This document shows positions 7,872 through 17,122 of a DNA stretch of 64,000 bases, one piece after another. Each line of letters opens with the position of its first letter. Positions within the stretch are counted from its first letter, which is position 1. A model generated the notes under the pieces. The model saw only the letters and a program-made list of their open reading frames with translations. It was not told the origin of the DNA and made no database searches. Both the position numbers and the translations under genes were made by a program. This stretch comes from CAVXJN01 sp963773585 (GTDB lineage: Bacteria > Pseudomonadota > Gammaproteobacteria > JASBUN01). The stretch lies in the NCBI GenBank assembly GCA_963773585.1, contig CAVZBR010000001.1, forward strand, positions 310,001 to 374,000, written 5' to 3'.

Positions 7872-10688
7872 ATGAGTCGTTTCCGTCTCGGAACGTTGAT
7901 GTTGCTGATTTCGGTGGCCGCAATCGCGTTACCGGGAACTGTTTGCGCGGATTCGACGCGAGCCTCGCAACTGTACGAAGATGGGGTCGTGCGCCAGAGG
8001 CAGGGTGATCTGAAGGGTGCCGTGGTGCAACTCAAGAACGCTTTGCAGCAGGACACCAGCCTGCTGCCCGCGCGGATGTTGCTCGGCACCGTGTATCTGC
8101 AATTGGGTAACGGTGCCGCTGCGCAGCACGAACTCGAGCTCGCCACCCGCTTGGGCGCCGACCGTATGCTCACCGCGGTCCCGTTCGCGCAATCGCTGTT
8201 GCTGCAAAGCAAGTACAGCGAGCTTCTCGAACGTGTCCAGACCGATGGTTTTGACCGAGCGCTTGAATCGAAGTTACTGGTGTTGCGCGGACATGCGCAA
8301 GCCGAGTTGGGCAACCTCACCGACGCCGAACAAGCATTTGGCCGTGCCGCTCGTTTGGACCCCGATGCCGCGGGTCCCCAAGTTGCGCAAGCCATGTTGC
8401 TGCTGCGCAGAGGCCATCCGGAGCAAGCCCAGACGCTGGTCGACAAAGCGCTGTTGCTCGATGGCGACAGTGCGGACGTGTGGAGCGTTAAAGCATCCAT
8501 CGAACACGCGATGGGAAATGCCGAGCCGGCGCTCGCAGCCTACGCAAAAGTCCTGGCGTTACAGCCGCGCAACCTTGACGCGCGCATTGCGCGCGCCGGT
8601 CTGTGGATCGATACCCATCACCGTGCAGAAGCCGGTAAAGACATTCAGTTTTTAAAGGCCGAGTTTCCGGCCGACCCCCGAGCCTATTACCTGGACAGCT
8701 TGTTGCTGCAGCAGGCAGGCAACGCCGCGGGCGCTCGCGACGCGCTACAACGCGCATCGGCCGCGCTGGCCAGAATCAAGCCGGAAGAGCTGCAGCGGCG
8801 TGCGCCGCTACTGTTGCTGGCGGGTCTGGTTCATTACAGCCTGGGCGAATACGAACGGGCCGTTGAGTATCTCACCAGCTACATATACAGATATCCGGGT
8901 CAGCCAGGGGCGCGCAAGGTGCTCGGCGCAGCGCTGTTGGCGAGCGGTGATCACTTCCGTGCGATCGACGTGCTGGAACCGGCGCTGCGGGCCATGCCCA
9001 ACGATTTCCGGACCATGGAGCTGCTCGGCCTTGCCTATATGCGCCGCGGCTGGCACGTCCAGGCCGCGGAGTTGCTCGATCGGTCGGCGCAAATGAACGC
9101 CGGTTCGCCGGGTGTGCGTGTCGATGCCGCTTTGAACCGGCTCGCGGCCGGCGACGAAGGGGCCGCAGCGGAACTGGAAAAGGTATTCGATGAACATGAG
9201 GAGCAATCGGGGGCCGGCATTCTCGCTGCCCTGAGCTACCTGCGCAAAGGCGAACCCGCACAGGCACTGGGAATCGCGCGACGGCTCGAACAGCGCGAAC
9301 CCAAGAATATGACGGTGCTGAGTTTGCTGGCCTCGGCGCAAGTGGGAAACGGTAAACTCGCCGAAGCGCGGACAACCCTGGAAGGGATGCTGGATCGCGA
9401 CCCGACCTTCGTGCCGGCGCGGCTCAATCTGGCCCGGCTGGAACTGATGCAGGGCAATGCCGATGCAGCCCGCGCGCGGCTCCAGGACTTGTTGAAGGAC
9501 GATAGCGCAAATGCACCGGCGATGGTGGAACTGGCGCGTGCATCCGCCGATGAAGGCGACCAGCCGACGGCCGTGCGCTGGCTGGAGAAAGCCCGCGCCG
9601 CGGCTCCGGACTATGTGCCGGCCAGTGTGACCTTGGTGGATCTGCATTTGCGGGCGGGTCGCGCCAAAGAGGCATTGGCGGTGGCCAAAGAAGCGGCCGC
9701 ACGCCTGCCGGACAATTTGGAGTTGGTGCTGGCTTTGGCGCGTAGCGCGTTGGCTGCGGGCGATAACAAACAGGCCAAGTCGGTACTCAGCACGCGTGCT
9801 TACTTGGCCGGCTTCGACGGCAAATGGCTATATCGGATCGCGCAGCTACAGCGCGCCGCGGGCGCTCCGATTGAAGCCGTGTATTCCTTGCAAAAGGCGG
9901 CCAAGGGCGATCCCGACTCGCTATCGGTGCAAATCGCGTTGGCGGATACACTCTTGAGTTCGGATCGGCTGGACGAAGCCGCCGGCGTTGCGGCCACGCT
10001 GTTACGCCGGCACCCGGACGCGGCCGCGGGTGATCGCATCGCTGGCGATATCGCCTTTCGGCGCCGCCAATACGCTCAAGCACTGCAACATTATCGCGCG
10101 GCCGTCGCCCACGAGCCCAGCACGGCACTGGCGATCCGTATCTACAATGCCGAACGCCAGCTCGACCGACTAAAGGATGGCATCGCCTATCTGGAGCAGT
10201 GGCTGCAACGCAGGCCGCACGATTCGGCCGTCCGCCAGGCGCTGGCCGAAGCCTATGTCAGGGCTGGTCGGCACAGCGACGCCGAGGCCGAATTTCGGCA
10301 CTTGTTGCGCGAGCAGCCGAAGAACGTCAGCGTGATGAACAATCTGGCGTATCTGCTGCTGGAGAGCGAGCCTGGAAATGCGCGTGAGCTGGCGACCCGC
10401 GCTCACGGCATCGCGCCGGACGATGCTTCGGTCAACGACACGCTGGGTTGGATTCTGGTGCGGCAGGGAGACGCGCGCGGCGGTTTGACTTACTTGCGGG
10501 AAGCCCAGTATCGGGACGCCGCGAATCCCGAGATCCGCTATCACCTGGCCGTGGCGCTGGACGCGTTGGGGCGGCGTGACGAAGCGCGCGTGGAGCTGCG
10601 TCAAGCGCTTGCATCAAACGACCAGTTTGCAGCCGCACCGGACGCACGCCAGCTATTGGAGCGTCTCGACAAAGGGAAAAATCTCTAG
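7872..10688 (+). CDS. prsT: PEP-CTERM system TPR-repeat protein PrsT
   Basis: The 938-residue protein has a signal sequence (residues 1-26, ending TVCADS; the cysteine suggests but does not prove a lipoprotein) followed by tandem tetratricopeptide repeats to the C-terminus. The opening ASQLYEDGVVRQRQGDLKGA and the overall length match PrsT, the TPR protein found with exosortase/PEP-CTERM systems and exopolysaccharide loci. Its expected role is in assembly or export of the surface polysaccharide and protein layer. The next gene encodes a PEP-CTERM protein, which supports the name. No exosortase or polysaccharide operon is in this window. Confidence 0.88.
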   Translation: MSRFRLGTLMLLISVAAIALPGTVCADSTRASQLYEDGVVRQRQGDLKGAVVQLKNALQQDTSLLPARMLLGTVYLQLGNGAAAQHELELATRLGADRMLTAVPFAQSLLLQSKYSELLERVQTDGFDRALESKLLVLRGHAQAELGNLTDAEQAFGRAARLDPDAAGPQVAQAMLLLRRGHPEQAQTLVDKALLLDGDSADVWSVKASIEHAMGNAEPALAAYAKVLALQPRNLDARIARAGLWIDTHHRAEAGKDIQFLKAEFPADPRAYYLDSLLLQQAGNAAGARDALQRASAALARIKPEELQRRAPLLLLAGLVHYSLGEYERAVEYLTSYIYRYPGQPGARKVLGAALLASGDHFRAIDVLEPALRAMPNDFRTMELLGLAYMRRGWHVQAAELLDRSAQMNAGSPGVRVDAALNRLAAGDEGAAAELEKVFDEHEEQSGAGILAALSYLRKGEPAQALGIARRLEQREPKNMTVLSLLASAQVGNGKLAEARTTLEGMLDRDPTFVPARLNLARLELMQGNADAARARLQDLLKDDSANAPAMVELARASADEGDQPTAVRWLEKARAAAPDYVPASVTLVDLHLRAGRAKEALAVAKEAAARLPDNLELVLALARSALAAGDNKQAKSVLSTRAYLAGFDGKWLYRIAQLQRAAGAPIEAVYSLQKAAKGDPDSLSVQIALADTLLSSDRLDEAAGVAATLLRRHPDAAAGDRIAGDIAFRRRQYAQALQHYRAAVAHEPSTALAIRIYNAERQLDRLKDGIAYLEQWLQRRPHDSAVRQALAEAYVRAGRHSDAEAEFRHLLREQPKNVSVMNNLAYLLLESEPGNARELATRAHGIAPDDASVNDTLGWILVRQGDARGGLTYLREAQYRDAANPEIRYHLAVALDALGRRDEARVELRQALASNDQFAAAPDARQLLERLDKGKNL

Positions 10689-10693
10689 AAAAA

Positions 10694-10710
10694 TGTCAGG
10701 TTTTTAGACA
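10694..10710 (+). promoter_or_regulatory. Candidate activator (PrsR-type) upstream site
   Basis: An inverted repeat TGTC-N9-GACA lies 6-22 bases after the prsT stop and 55 bases before the -24/-12 promoter. Sigma-54 promoters need an enhancer-binding protein, and PEP-CTERM systems usually encode the NtrC-like regulator PrsR, so this is a plausible binding site. Only one clear copy is visible, which weakens the call. Confidence 0.45.
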
Positions 10711-10764
10711 CTGGCGAATGTAATGTTAGAGCCAAGCCATTAAAGATAAAAGGTAAAATAAATT

Positions 10765-10779
10765 TGGCACGGGCCTTGT
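10765..10779 (+). promoter_or_regulatory. Sigma-54 (RpoN) promoter of the PEP-CTERM gene
   Basis: TGGCACG-N4-TTGT matches the RpoN consensus TGGCACG-N4-TTGC in all but the last base, with exact spacing between the GG and G positions. Transcription would start near 10790, leaving a leader of about 95 bases. It sits in an AT-rich pocket. RpoN promoters of this form are a known feature of PEP-CTERM genes in bacteria that carry PrsK/PrsR. Confidence 0.85.
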
Positions 10780-10884
10780 ATGGTTCCAGAACGATACTAT
10801 TCGTCCCACGGTCCGGCGGCGAGCGAACTACACAAAAATACCGATCGGCGGGATTCGGCGGTGTTTGGGGGTTGGGGAGGATTC

Positions 10885-11670
10885 ATGAAGGCATCGACAC
10901 ATCGCGCTGCGGCGTTTGCACTGCTTGGTGCAGTGATAGCGGCGCCGGCGAGCGCTTCCATCAAGTACGACTTCAGTTCCGGCGGCATGGGCGTCAGCGA
11001 CGGCTCGTCCGTTTACGGCGCGACGGTGGGGCCAGCATCGGGTAGCGATCCTGGCGGTCCCAATGTCACCGTGTACGGATTATCCGGGACCAGTAATATC
11101 AATTTGGCAGACGTGAAGACCTGGAACGGTCTTGGTGTGCATACTTCCGGCGAAAGCACTGCGTCGCCGAATCACGCCACCGACAACCAAGGTAGCTTCG
11201 AGGCGGCCGCGTTGATCTTCAGTCAGGCGATCACGCTGACCGACGTTTCCCTGGGGTGGTCGCAAAACGACTCCGACATCACGGTGCTCGCCTACACCGG
11301 CGCCGGAACCCCGGGTTCCCTGGGCACTTGGGCAAGTCTTACCGGGCCCACAGGCGGTTGGACGTTGATGGGTCACTACGCCAACGTCGCCAGTCAGCCC
11401 AATGACACGACCTCCTTGTTCAACGATACCGCGACGCGCGGCACGCCGATTTCCTCGAGCTACTGGTTGATCGCCGCATACAACCCACTGGTCGGTTCGG
11501 GGCCGGTTTTCAATGGCGGCGGCGTCGGTACCGGCGCATTGGATTACGTAAAGATCAGCGGCGTGGCCGGGACCATTCCGAGCACCAGCGTACCCGAGCC
11601 GTCCGTGCTGGCTCTGTTGGCAATCGGACTGTTGGGACTTGCGGGTCGTCGGCGTTCGTCCAGGGCCTGA
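10885..11670 (+). CDS. PEP-CTERM (exosortase-sorted) surface protein, XDD1-like
   Basis: A 261-residue secreted protein. It has a signal peptide (about 1-24, ending APASAS), a Gly/Ser/Thr-rich beta-type body with NHATDNQGSFEAAALIFSQA near the middle, and a C-terminal sorting tail: VPEPS at about 236, a hydrophobic helix and the basic end RRRSSRA. The exosortase is expected to cleave at the PEP motif and attach the protein to the surface. The body resembles the exosortase-dependent protein family called XDD1, with moderate certainty. The start at 10885 follows GGGGAGG by four bases; an in-frame ATG at 10780 lies upstream of the predicted transcript start and is rejected. Confidence 0.88.
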   Translation: MKASTHRAAAFALLGAVIAAPASASIKYDFSSGGMGVSDGSSVYGATVGPASGSDPGGPNVTVYGLSGTSNINLADVKTWNGLGVHTSGESTASPNHATDNQGSFEAAALIFSQAITLTDVSLGWSQNDSDITVLAYTGAGTPGSLGTWASLTGPTGGWTLMGHYANVASQPNDTTSLFNDTATRGTPISSSYWLIAAYNPLVGSGPVFNGGGVGTGALDYVKISGVAGTIPSTSVPEPSVLALLAIGLLGLAGRRRSSRA

Positions 11671-11710
11671 TCCAAGCGAAAAGACCTAGGCGCTTGTGCG
11701 CCGAAAAAAT

Positions 11711-11745
11711 GCGGGAGCGGAATGTTTCCCACTCCCGCCTTTTTG
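11711..11745 (+). terminator. Rho-independent terminator after the PEP-CTERM gene
   Basis: GCGGGAG (11711-11717) pairs with CTCCCGC (11732-11738) and is followed by CTTTTTG. A run of six A precedes the stem, so it may also stop leftward transcripts. Confidence 0.8.
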
Positions 11746-11881
11746 TGTTCGGGGCCTGCGGATCGCGCGGTCGGTGTTCGCTTGCGAGTTGATGGCGCTT
11801 CCCGGCCGAACGGTCGACTCGGAATCGGCGAAGTGATCGCAGCAGGAACGCCGGCTACGGGGCAATCCAAAACGTCGGCGA

Positions 11882-12130
11882 TTATTTCGGAAGGGTAATA
11901 TTGAGCTCCAAAATCTCGTAGCCGCCTTCGTGCTCCACATTTACTTTCACGTCTTCCTGGCTCACCTGCACGTACTTCTTGATCACATCCAGGAGTTCCT
12001 GCTTCAAACGCGGCAGATAGTCGGGCGCATCCCGTTCGGCGCGGCTATGGGCGATAATGACCTGCAGGCGTTCCTTGGCCTGAGCGGCGCTGCGGTTGCG
12101 GCCCGCGCGGAATCGTTCGAATAATCTCAT
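11882..12130 (-). CDS. minE: Cell division topological specificity factor MinE
   Basis: The 82-residue product has the MinD-binding N-terminal segment (MRLFERFRAGRNRSAAQAKERLQ) and the dimerising C-terminal domain (YVQVSQEDVKVNVEHEGGY). MinE stimulates MinD ATPase and drives the pole-to-pole oscillation that places the division site at mid-cell. It starts two bases after the minD stop, so translation is coupled. Length and sequence are typical. Confidence 0.97.
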   Translation of the reverse strand: MRLFERFRAGRNRSAAQAKERLQVIIAHSRAERDAPDYLPRLKQELLDVIKKYVQVSQEDVKVNVEHEGGYEILELNITLPK

Positions 12131-12132
12131 TT

Positions 12133-12939
12133 TCAGCTCCCGAACAAGCGGCCCAGCAGGCCTTTCTTTTGCTCTTGCAGAAAACGGTGCGGCAGGTCGT
12201 CGCCGAGGAATCGTCCCACCGCGTCCATGTAGGCCTGGGCGGCGTCGGATTTTTCGTCCATGACCACCGGTACGCCACGGTTTGAGGCGAACAATACCGC
12301 CTGCGATTCCGGGATTACCCCCAGCAGGGGGATGTCGAGCAGTTCGCTGACATCGTCGACGCTCAACATTTCGCCCTGGGCGACGCGCTTGGGCGCGTAG
12401 CGGGTCAGCAGCAAGTGCTCTTTGACCTGTTCGCCCTGTTCGGCGCGGCGGGATTTACTCGCCAGAAGGCCGAGCATACGGTCGGAATCGCGCACCGAAG
12501 ATACTTCCGGATTGGTGACGACGATTGCTTCATCGGCGAAATACATCGCCTGATGCGCTCCTCGTTCGATGCCGGCAGGTGAATCGCAAACCACGTAGTC
12601 GAAGCTTTCCTTCAACTCGCCGATAACCTTTTCCACGCCTTCGGTGGTCAGCGCGTCCTTGTCGCGGGTCTGGGAAGCGGGCAGCACATACAGATTATCG
12701 GCGCCTTTCACGCGAATCAGCGCCTGATGCAACTTGGCGTCGCCCTGGATCACGTTCACGAAATCGTAAACGACGCGGCGTTCGCAGCCCATTACCAGAT
12801 CCAGGTTGCGCAGTCCGATATCAAAATCGATTACCGCGGTTTTGTGCCCTTTGAGCGCAAGCCCGGCGCCGAGCGCGGCGCTGGTGGTGGTTTTGCCCAC
12901 GCCACCCTTGCCTGATGTCACGACGACAACTTTGGTCAC
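12133..12939 (-). CDS. minD: Septum site-determining ATPase MinD
   Basis: The 268-residue protein has the deviant Walker A loop GKGGVGKTTT at residues 10-19, the DFDIGLRNLDLVMGCERR segment, and the C-terminal amphipathic helix FLQEQKKGLLGRLFG that binds the membrane in the ATP state. MinD recruits MinC to the membrane and is released by MinE. It is the middle gene of a minCDE operon, 38 bases after minC. Confidence 0.98.
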   Translation of the reverse strand: MTKVVVVTSGKGGVGKTTTSAALGAGLALKGHKTAVIDFDIGLRNLDLVMGCERRVVYDFVNVIQGDAKLHQALIRVKGADNLYVLPASQTRDKDALTTEGVEKVIGELKESFDYVVCDSPAGIERGAHQAMYFADEAIVVTNPEVSSVRDSDRMLGLLASKSRRAEQGEQVKEHLLLTRYAPKRVAQGEMLSVDDVSELLDIPLLGVIPESQAVLFASNRGVPVVMDEKSDAAQAYMDAVGRFLGDDLPHRFLQEQKKGLLGRLFGS

Positions 12940-12977
12940 GATAAATCACCTCTCCGGCACTGGGGCCGGTCGAATGG

Positions 12978-13697
12978 TTACAGGGGTTCGGTCAGCAACT
13001 GTTGCTGCTGCAGATAGATCTGCACGGCTTGACCGCGCAGTTTGGAATCCATGTCTTCGTAAACGCGATAGGTGCCGGCAATGGAGATCAGCTCGGCGAA
13101 CAGCTTGCGGCAGAAGATGCGCGCTTCGCTATCGCCTTGAATCCCGGCCAAGGCGCGGCCGTGCAAGCTCCCGTATACATGAATGTTGCCATCGGCGAGG
13201 ATTTCGGCGCCGGGGCTGACCGATGCCAACACAATCAGGTCGCCGCCTTCGGCATAGATCTGTTGGCCGGAGCGCACTGGTTGGTGGATTACCTTGGTAG
13301 TCGCCGCCCTGGGCTGTGTGGTTGGCGGTTCGGCGCTGCTGCGCGTCGGCCGGGCGCCTTCGGTATCCGGCAGCAATGCCAGGCCGAAATCCTGGGCCAC
13401 TTGCCGTTGTGCCTCTGAACAATTGCGCACGCCTAGGGGGATCATGCCCTGGTCTCCCAGCAACAGCGCGATCCGCGGAATGTCGACTTCTGCGGCACTG
13501 CTTTTCATCGCCTGCAGATCGATTACCACTGGCATGCCTTGAAAGAAACCGGGATTCTTGCGCACCTTGGCGGCCAACTCATTGGCGAATCGTTCAAGGT
13601 CGTCCTGGAGCACGTTCAGCGCCGTGACGGTAATCATTCCGCCTTTGAGCTGAAAGGAAGCAGTGGGACTGCGCGTAGCGGCAGAATCAGCGGTCAT
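12978..13697 (-). CDS. minC: Septum site-determining protein MinC
   Basis: The 239-residue protein has the N-terminal FtsZ-inhibiting domain (FQLKGGMITVTALNVL) and the C-terminal beta-helix (GGDLIVLASVSPGAEILADG, then HVYGSLHGRALAG) that binds MinD. A variable linker of about 30 residues rich in Thr/Pro/Ala joins them. MinC blocks FtsZ rings away from mid-cell. It is the first gene of the operon; the AT-rich stretch at 13798-13850 is where its promoter is likely to lie. Confidence 0.96.
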   Translation of the reverse strand: MTADSAATRSPTASFQLKGGMITVTALNVLQDDLERFANELAAKVRKNPGFFQGMPVVIDLQAMKSSAAEVDIPRIALLLGDQGMIPLGVRNCSEAQRQVAQDFGLALLPDTEGARPTRSSAEPPTTQPRAATTKVIHQPVRSGQQIYAEGGDLIVLASVSPGAEILADGNIHVYGSLHGRALAGIQGDSEARIFCRKLFAELISIAGTYRVYEDMDSKLRGQAVQIYLQQQQLLTEPL

Positions 13698-13922
13698 GTC
13701 CGTATGCGCATTTGGAGTGTGTTCGGTTGCTTCCCATGTTGGAAGCGTATGGTAGCGTGATGTAGGGGGCTTGACTCAAGTGGCGGCGGGATGATTCATG
13801 GAACATAAAACGAAATGCGATTGCGGTCACATTTTTTCCATCCGAAAATGCGCGCGGTAGATCAATCGAATCGTCGCGTCAGCCGGTGGCGACAGTAGCC
13901 GATCCGCGACGTCAGGGCGACG

Positions 13923-14726
13923 TCAGGGAATGATCAGCAGGTGCTCTGCATTGCGGTAGGCGATGCGTTCGGCGGTTTCATCCGGCAAGGTGTCGAGCAT
14001 GGCGCGAAAACCGTCGGCGACGGCCTGTAGCTGGAACCAACGTTGCGGCGTGTACGTATCGATCCCGACCATGAATCGATCGTTATGATCGATCAACAGC
14101 GCGCGCCAGTCGGCGAGCAAGCGCCCATTGGAGAAAATCTCGGATCGAAAGGCCAGGTCGGCCCATAAAGTCTCGTGACGCTCCAACAATTCGCGCACCC
14201 GCGCCGCATGTTCAAAACCGGCGTGTGCCCACAGAATGCGTGCCCGAGGCTGTAGTCGAAACAGCCGCTCGATGGCTTCGGAGTCGGAGTGGACGTGCAG
14301 GATCAGATCGTGTTCGCGGGCCAGTTCCACGACTTGACGCACGATTGGCAATTCCGCGTCCGCACCGTTGATGTGAAATTCGCCGATGGCGACGTAGCGG
14401 TCACTGGTCAAGCGTTGCTCGAGATAGGGCACCACAGTGGGATCGTGCATCCAGGTGCGCCGTTCGTCGTGCCGACGATAGGGTCGCAGCGCAGGGACTA
14501 CGAATTGCGGCGCGGCACGGCGCAACATCTGCGTGCCTTCGTCGGGAGAGCTCGAGACCATCGCACCGCTGAGCCCAGCCGCCTTTAGCCGCGCGATTGC
14601 CTGCGCTGGCGGCAACACTTCCCACACATCTTGACTGTAATGGACGTGAGCGTCGAACAGCGGCCAGTCCGTGGCCCAAGCCCCCGGCGCGAGGACCGCC
14701 AGCAATAACCAGGATAACGCGCGCAT
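13923..14726 (-). CDS. Secreted amidohydrolase-family protein
   Basis: The 267-residue product begins with a signal peptide (MRALSWLLLAVLAPGAWA) and then PLFDAHVHYSQ, the first metal motif of the amidohydrolase/TatD-like barrel. Later metal-site candidates are IGEFHINGADAE, LILHVHSDSE, ILWAHAGFE and VGIDTYTP. It probably hydrolyses a small substrate in the periplasm; the substrate is unknown. The reading frame extends upstream to 14843, but the ATG at 14726 is chosen because it gives the signal peptide. Confidence 0.75.
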   Translation of the reverse strand: MRALSWLLLAVLAPGAWATDWPLFDAHVHYSQDVWEVLPPAQAIARLKAAGLSGAMVSSSPDEGTQMLRRAAPQFVVPALRPYRRHDERRTWMHDPTVVPYLEQRLTSDRYVAIGEFHINGADAELPIVRQVVELAREHDLILHVHSDSEAIERLFRLQPRARILWAHAGFEHAARVRELLERHETLWADLAFRSEIFSNGRLLADWRALLIDHNDRFMVGIDTYTPQRWFQLQAVADGFRAMLDTLPDETAERIAYRNAEHLLIIP

Positions 14727-14853
14727 GCCCTGAGTATAGCCAGGGTCAATTACGGCGTGCCGAGGCGCCGGATCGCGGCTGCCGCTTCGCCGCTCGGCGC
14801 GGCAGGCTTTGCTGAAGAAGCGCGTGCGGAACCGACGCGCCAACGCTTGCGTA

Positions 14854-15075
14854 TCAGTTTTTGTAGCGGAAGCTGATCCGGCCTTTGCTCAGATCGTAGG
14901 GCGACATTTCCAGTTTGACTTTGTCTCCGGCGACCACGCGGATGCGGAAGCGGCGCATTTTGCCGGAAGCATATGCGGCCACCTGATGGCCGTTCTCCAG
15001 CTCTACCCGAAACCGAGTGTTGGGGAGCACTTCGCTTACGGTACCTTCGACTTCGATGAGTTCTTCCTTCGCCAT
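14854..15075 (-). CDS. infA: Translation initiation factor IF-1
   Basis: The 73-residue product starts MAKEELIEVEGTVSEVLPNT and forms a single S1/OB domain, nearly identical to IF-1 across proteobacteria. IF-1 binds the ribosomal A site during initiation. The final RYKN replaces the more usual RSR-type end, a common lineage variant. The open frame continues upstream to 15621, but only the last 73 codons are IF-1. Confidence 0.98.
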   Translation of the reverse strand: MAKEELIEVEGTVSEVLPNTRFRVELENGHQVAAYASGKMRRFRIRVVAGDKVKLEMSPYDLSKGRISFRYKN

Positions 15076-15332
15076 GTAAGTATTTCCTCCAGCACGATTG
15101 CCGCCGGCGCTACCGGACGCCATCGATGCCATGTCGATGTGGGACTCAGCTCGAGATGATGAGACGAACCGAATTGAGAACAGCGCGGGGCAGGCCAAAT
15201 CCAACTTCAACCTGCTGATTTGAAATGACAATACGCCGAATTCTGGGATTATTATACAGGATCGCGCAGCCCCTTGCAGCGCAACGCCGCCGACACTTGC
15301 AGGGGGCGCCGGCTGCGGAGCGCGCGCGGGAG

Positions 15333-15677
15333 TCAGGAAACGTGCCGGTCCGCTGCTTCGCCGCCTTCCCGTTCGCGGTCCATGCGCTGTTCCACCGCCA
15401 GCAGACGCTTGAAACGAGCCTGGTTGGTCCAGTATTCGCGCAGACCGACAATGAACGTGACGATGCCGAAAGCCATCAGACAGAAGCCGGCGATTTCCAT
15501 TGCGTCGTGTTGGACAAATTTCACCAATGCCAAGCCCAGGACCACCAAGGCGATGGACGTGCGGCCATAGGCCAGAAACGTCCGTTTGTTTGCCAGCACG
15601 GTGCGGTCCAACGCCAGCCAATCGCGCAGAATCATCTGTTCGCGCTTGAACTCCGAATAAGGGTCGTCAATCACCAT
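15333..15677 (-). CDS. DUF202 (YidH-like) inner-membrane protein
   Basis: The 114-residue protein has the DUF202 signature LRDWLALDRTVLANKRTFLA followed by two hydrophobic segments (about 43-60 and 66-86) and a charged C-terminal tail. DUF202 proteins are small inner-membrane proteins of unknown function. A good ribosome-binding site (GGAGGG) precedes the ATG at 15677, which rules out the longer frame from 15737. Confidence 0.85.
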   Translation of the reverse strand: MVIDDPYSEFKREQMILRDWLALDRTVLANKRTFLAYGRTSIALVVLGLALVKFVQHDAMEIAGFCLMAFGIVTFIVGLREYWTNQARFKRLLAVEQRMDREREGGEAADRHVS

Positions 15678-15972
15678 TACCCTCCGTGATGAAAGTTGCG
15701 GTTTGCGTCCCGGCGCCGGGTCACGCACGGCGCACATACCAGTAGGATAGAAAACCCGGACACAAAAAGTGAATAGAAAATAATATGTTACAGAGTTATG
15801 GCGCGGGTGTCAAAAAGCCGGCTGGCGGGCCCCTCCAGCTTCGAAAACCGACGCTCCAGAATGGCGACGCGCGCGCATAAATGGCGCTCACCCGGACCCA
15901 TGAGCGCTGGAACCCGGGGCGGGGCTCAGGTAATGTGGCCCTCTAATACCATTCAAGAAACGGGGGGAAAAG

Positions 15973-16596
15973 ATGGTTGGGAGTCTTCGGTCGCAGAACT
16001 GCGGCAGGTTCGCTTTGCTTGCGTTACTGATGGCGGCAGTAGTGCTGGGTGGTTGTGCCCACCAGGTCGCGTTTCAGGATGCTCACTATGCAATCGATAC
16101 CCAGCGATACAGCCGCAGAGTGGTGGCGGTGATCGACGACGCAACGTTGCACAATCAAGTTGCGATCCGTTCCTTCATGACCGGTATCGCCCATAGCTGG
16201 AACGCCGAGCCGGGTCTGATGCTCAAACAGGTTGCCGATATCGAGTTGCCACAGATGTTTGTGCAATACCGTTACGCCGACGCGGTCGCCGACGCCAAGA
16301 TCGAGGACCGGCCGCTGGTACTGGAGATGTTCGTACCCAGTTACACCTTCGCCGATTTCCACGCCACAGTGACGGTGCGCGCCGTAGCGTCGACCGCCGA
16401 CCATCAGCAGCTGTTCGACCACAGCTACACCGCCACCGGGGCGACCCAGGGCGGAAAAATGTTCTGGGGCGGCGCATTCGCGATGAAATCCGCAGTAAGG
16501 CAGTCCTCGATCGACGCCTATCGGAAGATATTTGCCCAGTTGCGTGGCGACTTGAACAAGGCGCTGCAAAAACCCGAAGTCAGCGCCAGGCGCTGA
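15973..16596 (+). CDS. Putative lipoprotein
   Basis: A 207-residue protein with a lipoprotein signal peptide: hydrophobic segment to VVLGGC with the acylated cysteine at 28. The mature part (about 180 residues) contains VADIELPQMFVQYRYADAVA and FADFHATVTVRAVA, a mixed alpha/beta pattern without a family I can name with confidence. A GGAAAAG stretch lies just before the ATG. The C-terminal helix SSIDAYRKIFAQLRGDLNKA resembles those of YajG-like lipoproteins, a weak comparison only. Confidence 0.7.
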   Translation: MVGSLRSQNCGRFALLALLMAAVVLGGCAHQVAFQDAHYAIDTQRYSRRVVAVIDDATLHNQVAIRSFMTGIAHSWNAEPGLMLKQVADIELPQMFVQYRYADAVADAKIEDRPLVLEMFVPSYTFADFHATVTVRAVASTADHQQLFDHSYTATGATQGGKMFWGGAFAMKSAVRQSSIDAYRKIFAQLRGDLNKALQKPEVSARR

Positions 16597-16635
16597 ATCG
16601 GGGCCCAATGCGTCGGCCGGTAACAGTCGAAACGG

Positions 16636-17031
16636 TCAACGGCCGTTGAGGCTCAGCCGGCCGGGGCCCATGAACACCAGTGCCAGGGCGGTGAACAGAT
16701 ACATGCCCTGCAACTCCAGTGACCACGCGCCGTGCGGATTGAGCGTGAAAAGTTCGGCCCGATGCACCAGTGCGAACGCCACCAGCATGTTGAAGGCGAT
16801 AAGGCCGGCGCCGAGCCTGGCGTAGAAACCCAGAATCAGCAGCACAGGGCCCAGGATCTCGCCCAAGTAGACGCCGAAGGCAAAAAACGCCGGCAGGCCG
16901 GCGGCCGTTACCATGCCTTCGATAGGGCCGATTCCGTGCAACAGCTTGTCGGTGCCGTGCAGCAGAATCAGAATGCCCAGAGTGAGGCGAAGGATGAGCT
17001 TGCCTATGGCGCTGGCGACGCTGGGGTTCAT
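16636..17031 (-). CDS. DoxX family membrane protein
   Basis: The 131-residue protein has four predicted membrane helices and the family start GKLILRLTLGILILLHGTDK followed by FFAFGVYLGEILGPVLLILG. DoxX-like proteins are small membrane proteins linked to redox or thiosulfate:quinone chemistry in a few organisms; in most, including this one, the function is unknown. It converges with the lipoprotein gene, leaving a 39-base gap. Confidence 0.88.
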   Translation of the reverse strand: MNPSVASAIGKLILRLTLGILILLHGTDKLLHGIGPIEGMVTAAGLPAFFAFGVYLGEILGPVLLILGFYARLGAGLIAFNMLVAFALVHRAELFTLNPHGAWSLELQGMYLFTALALVFMGPGRLSLNGR

Positions 17032-17122
17032 TGCATACTCCTATAGCAAACTGGGTCTTTAGCATGCCTGCCCCGATCCCGCGAGTAAATCGCGGGTGAC
17101 GCGATTTCCGGCGTGCGGGTGT

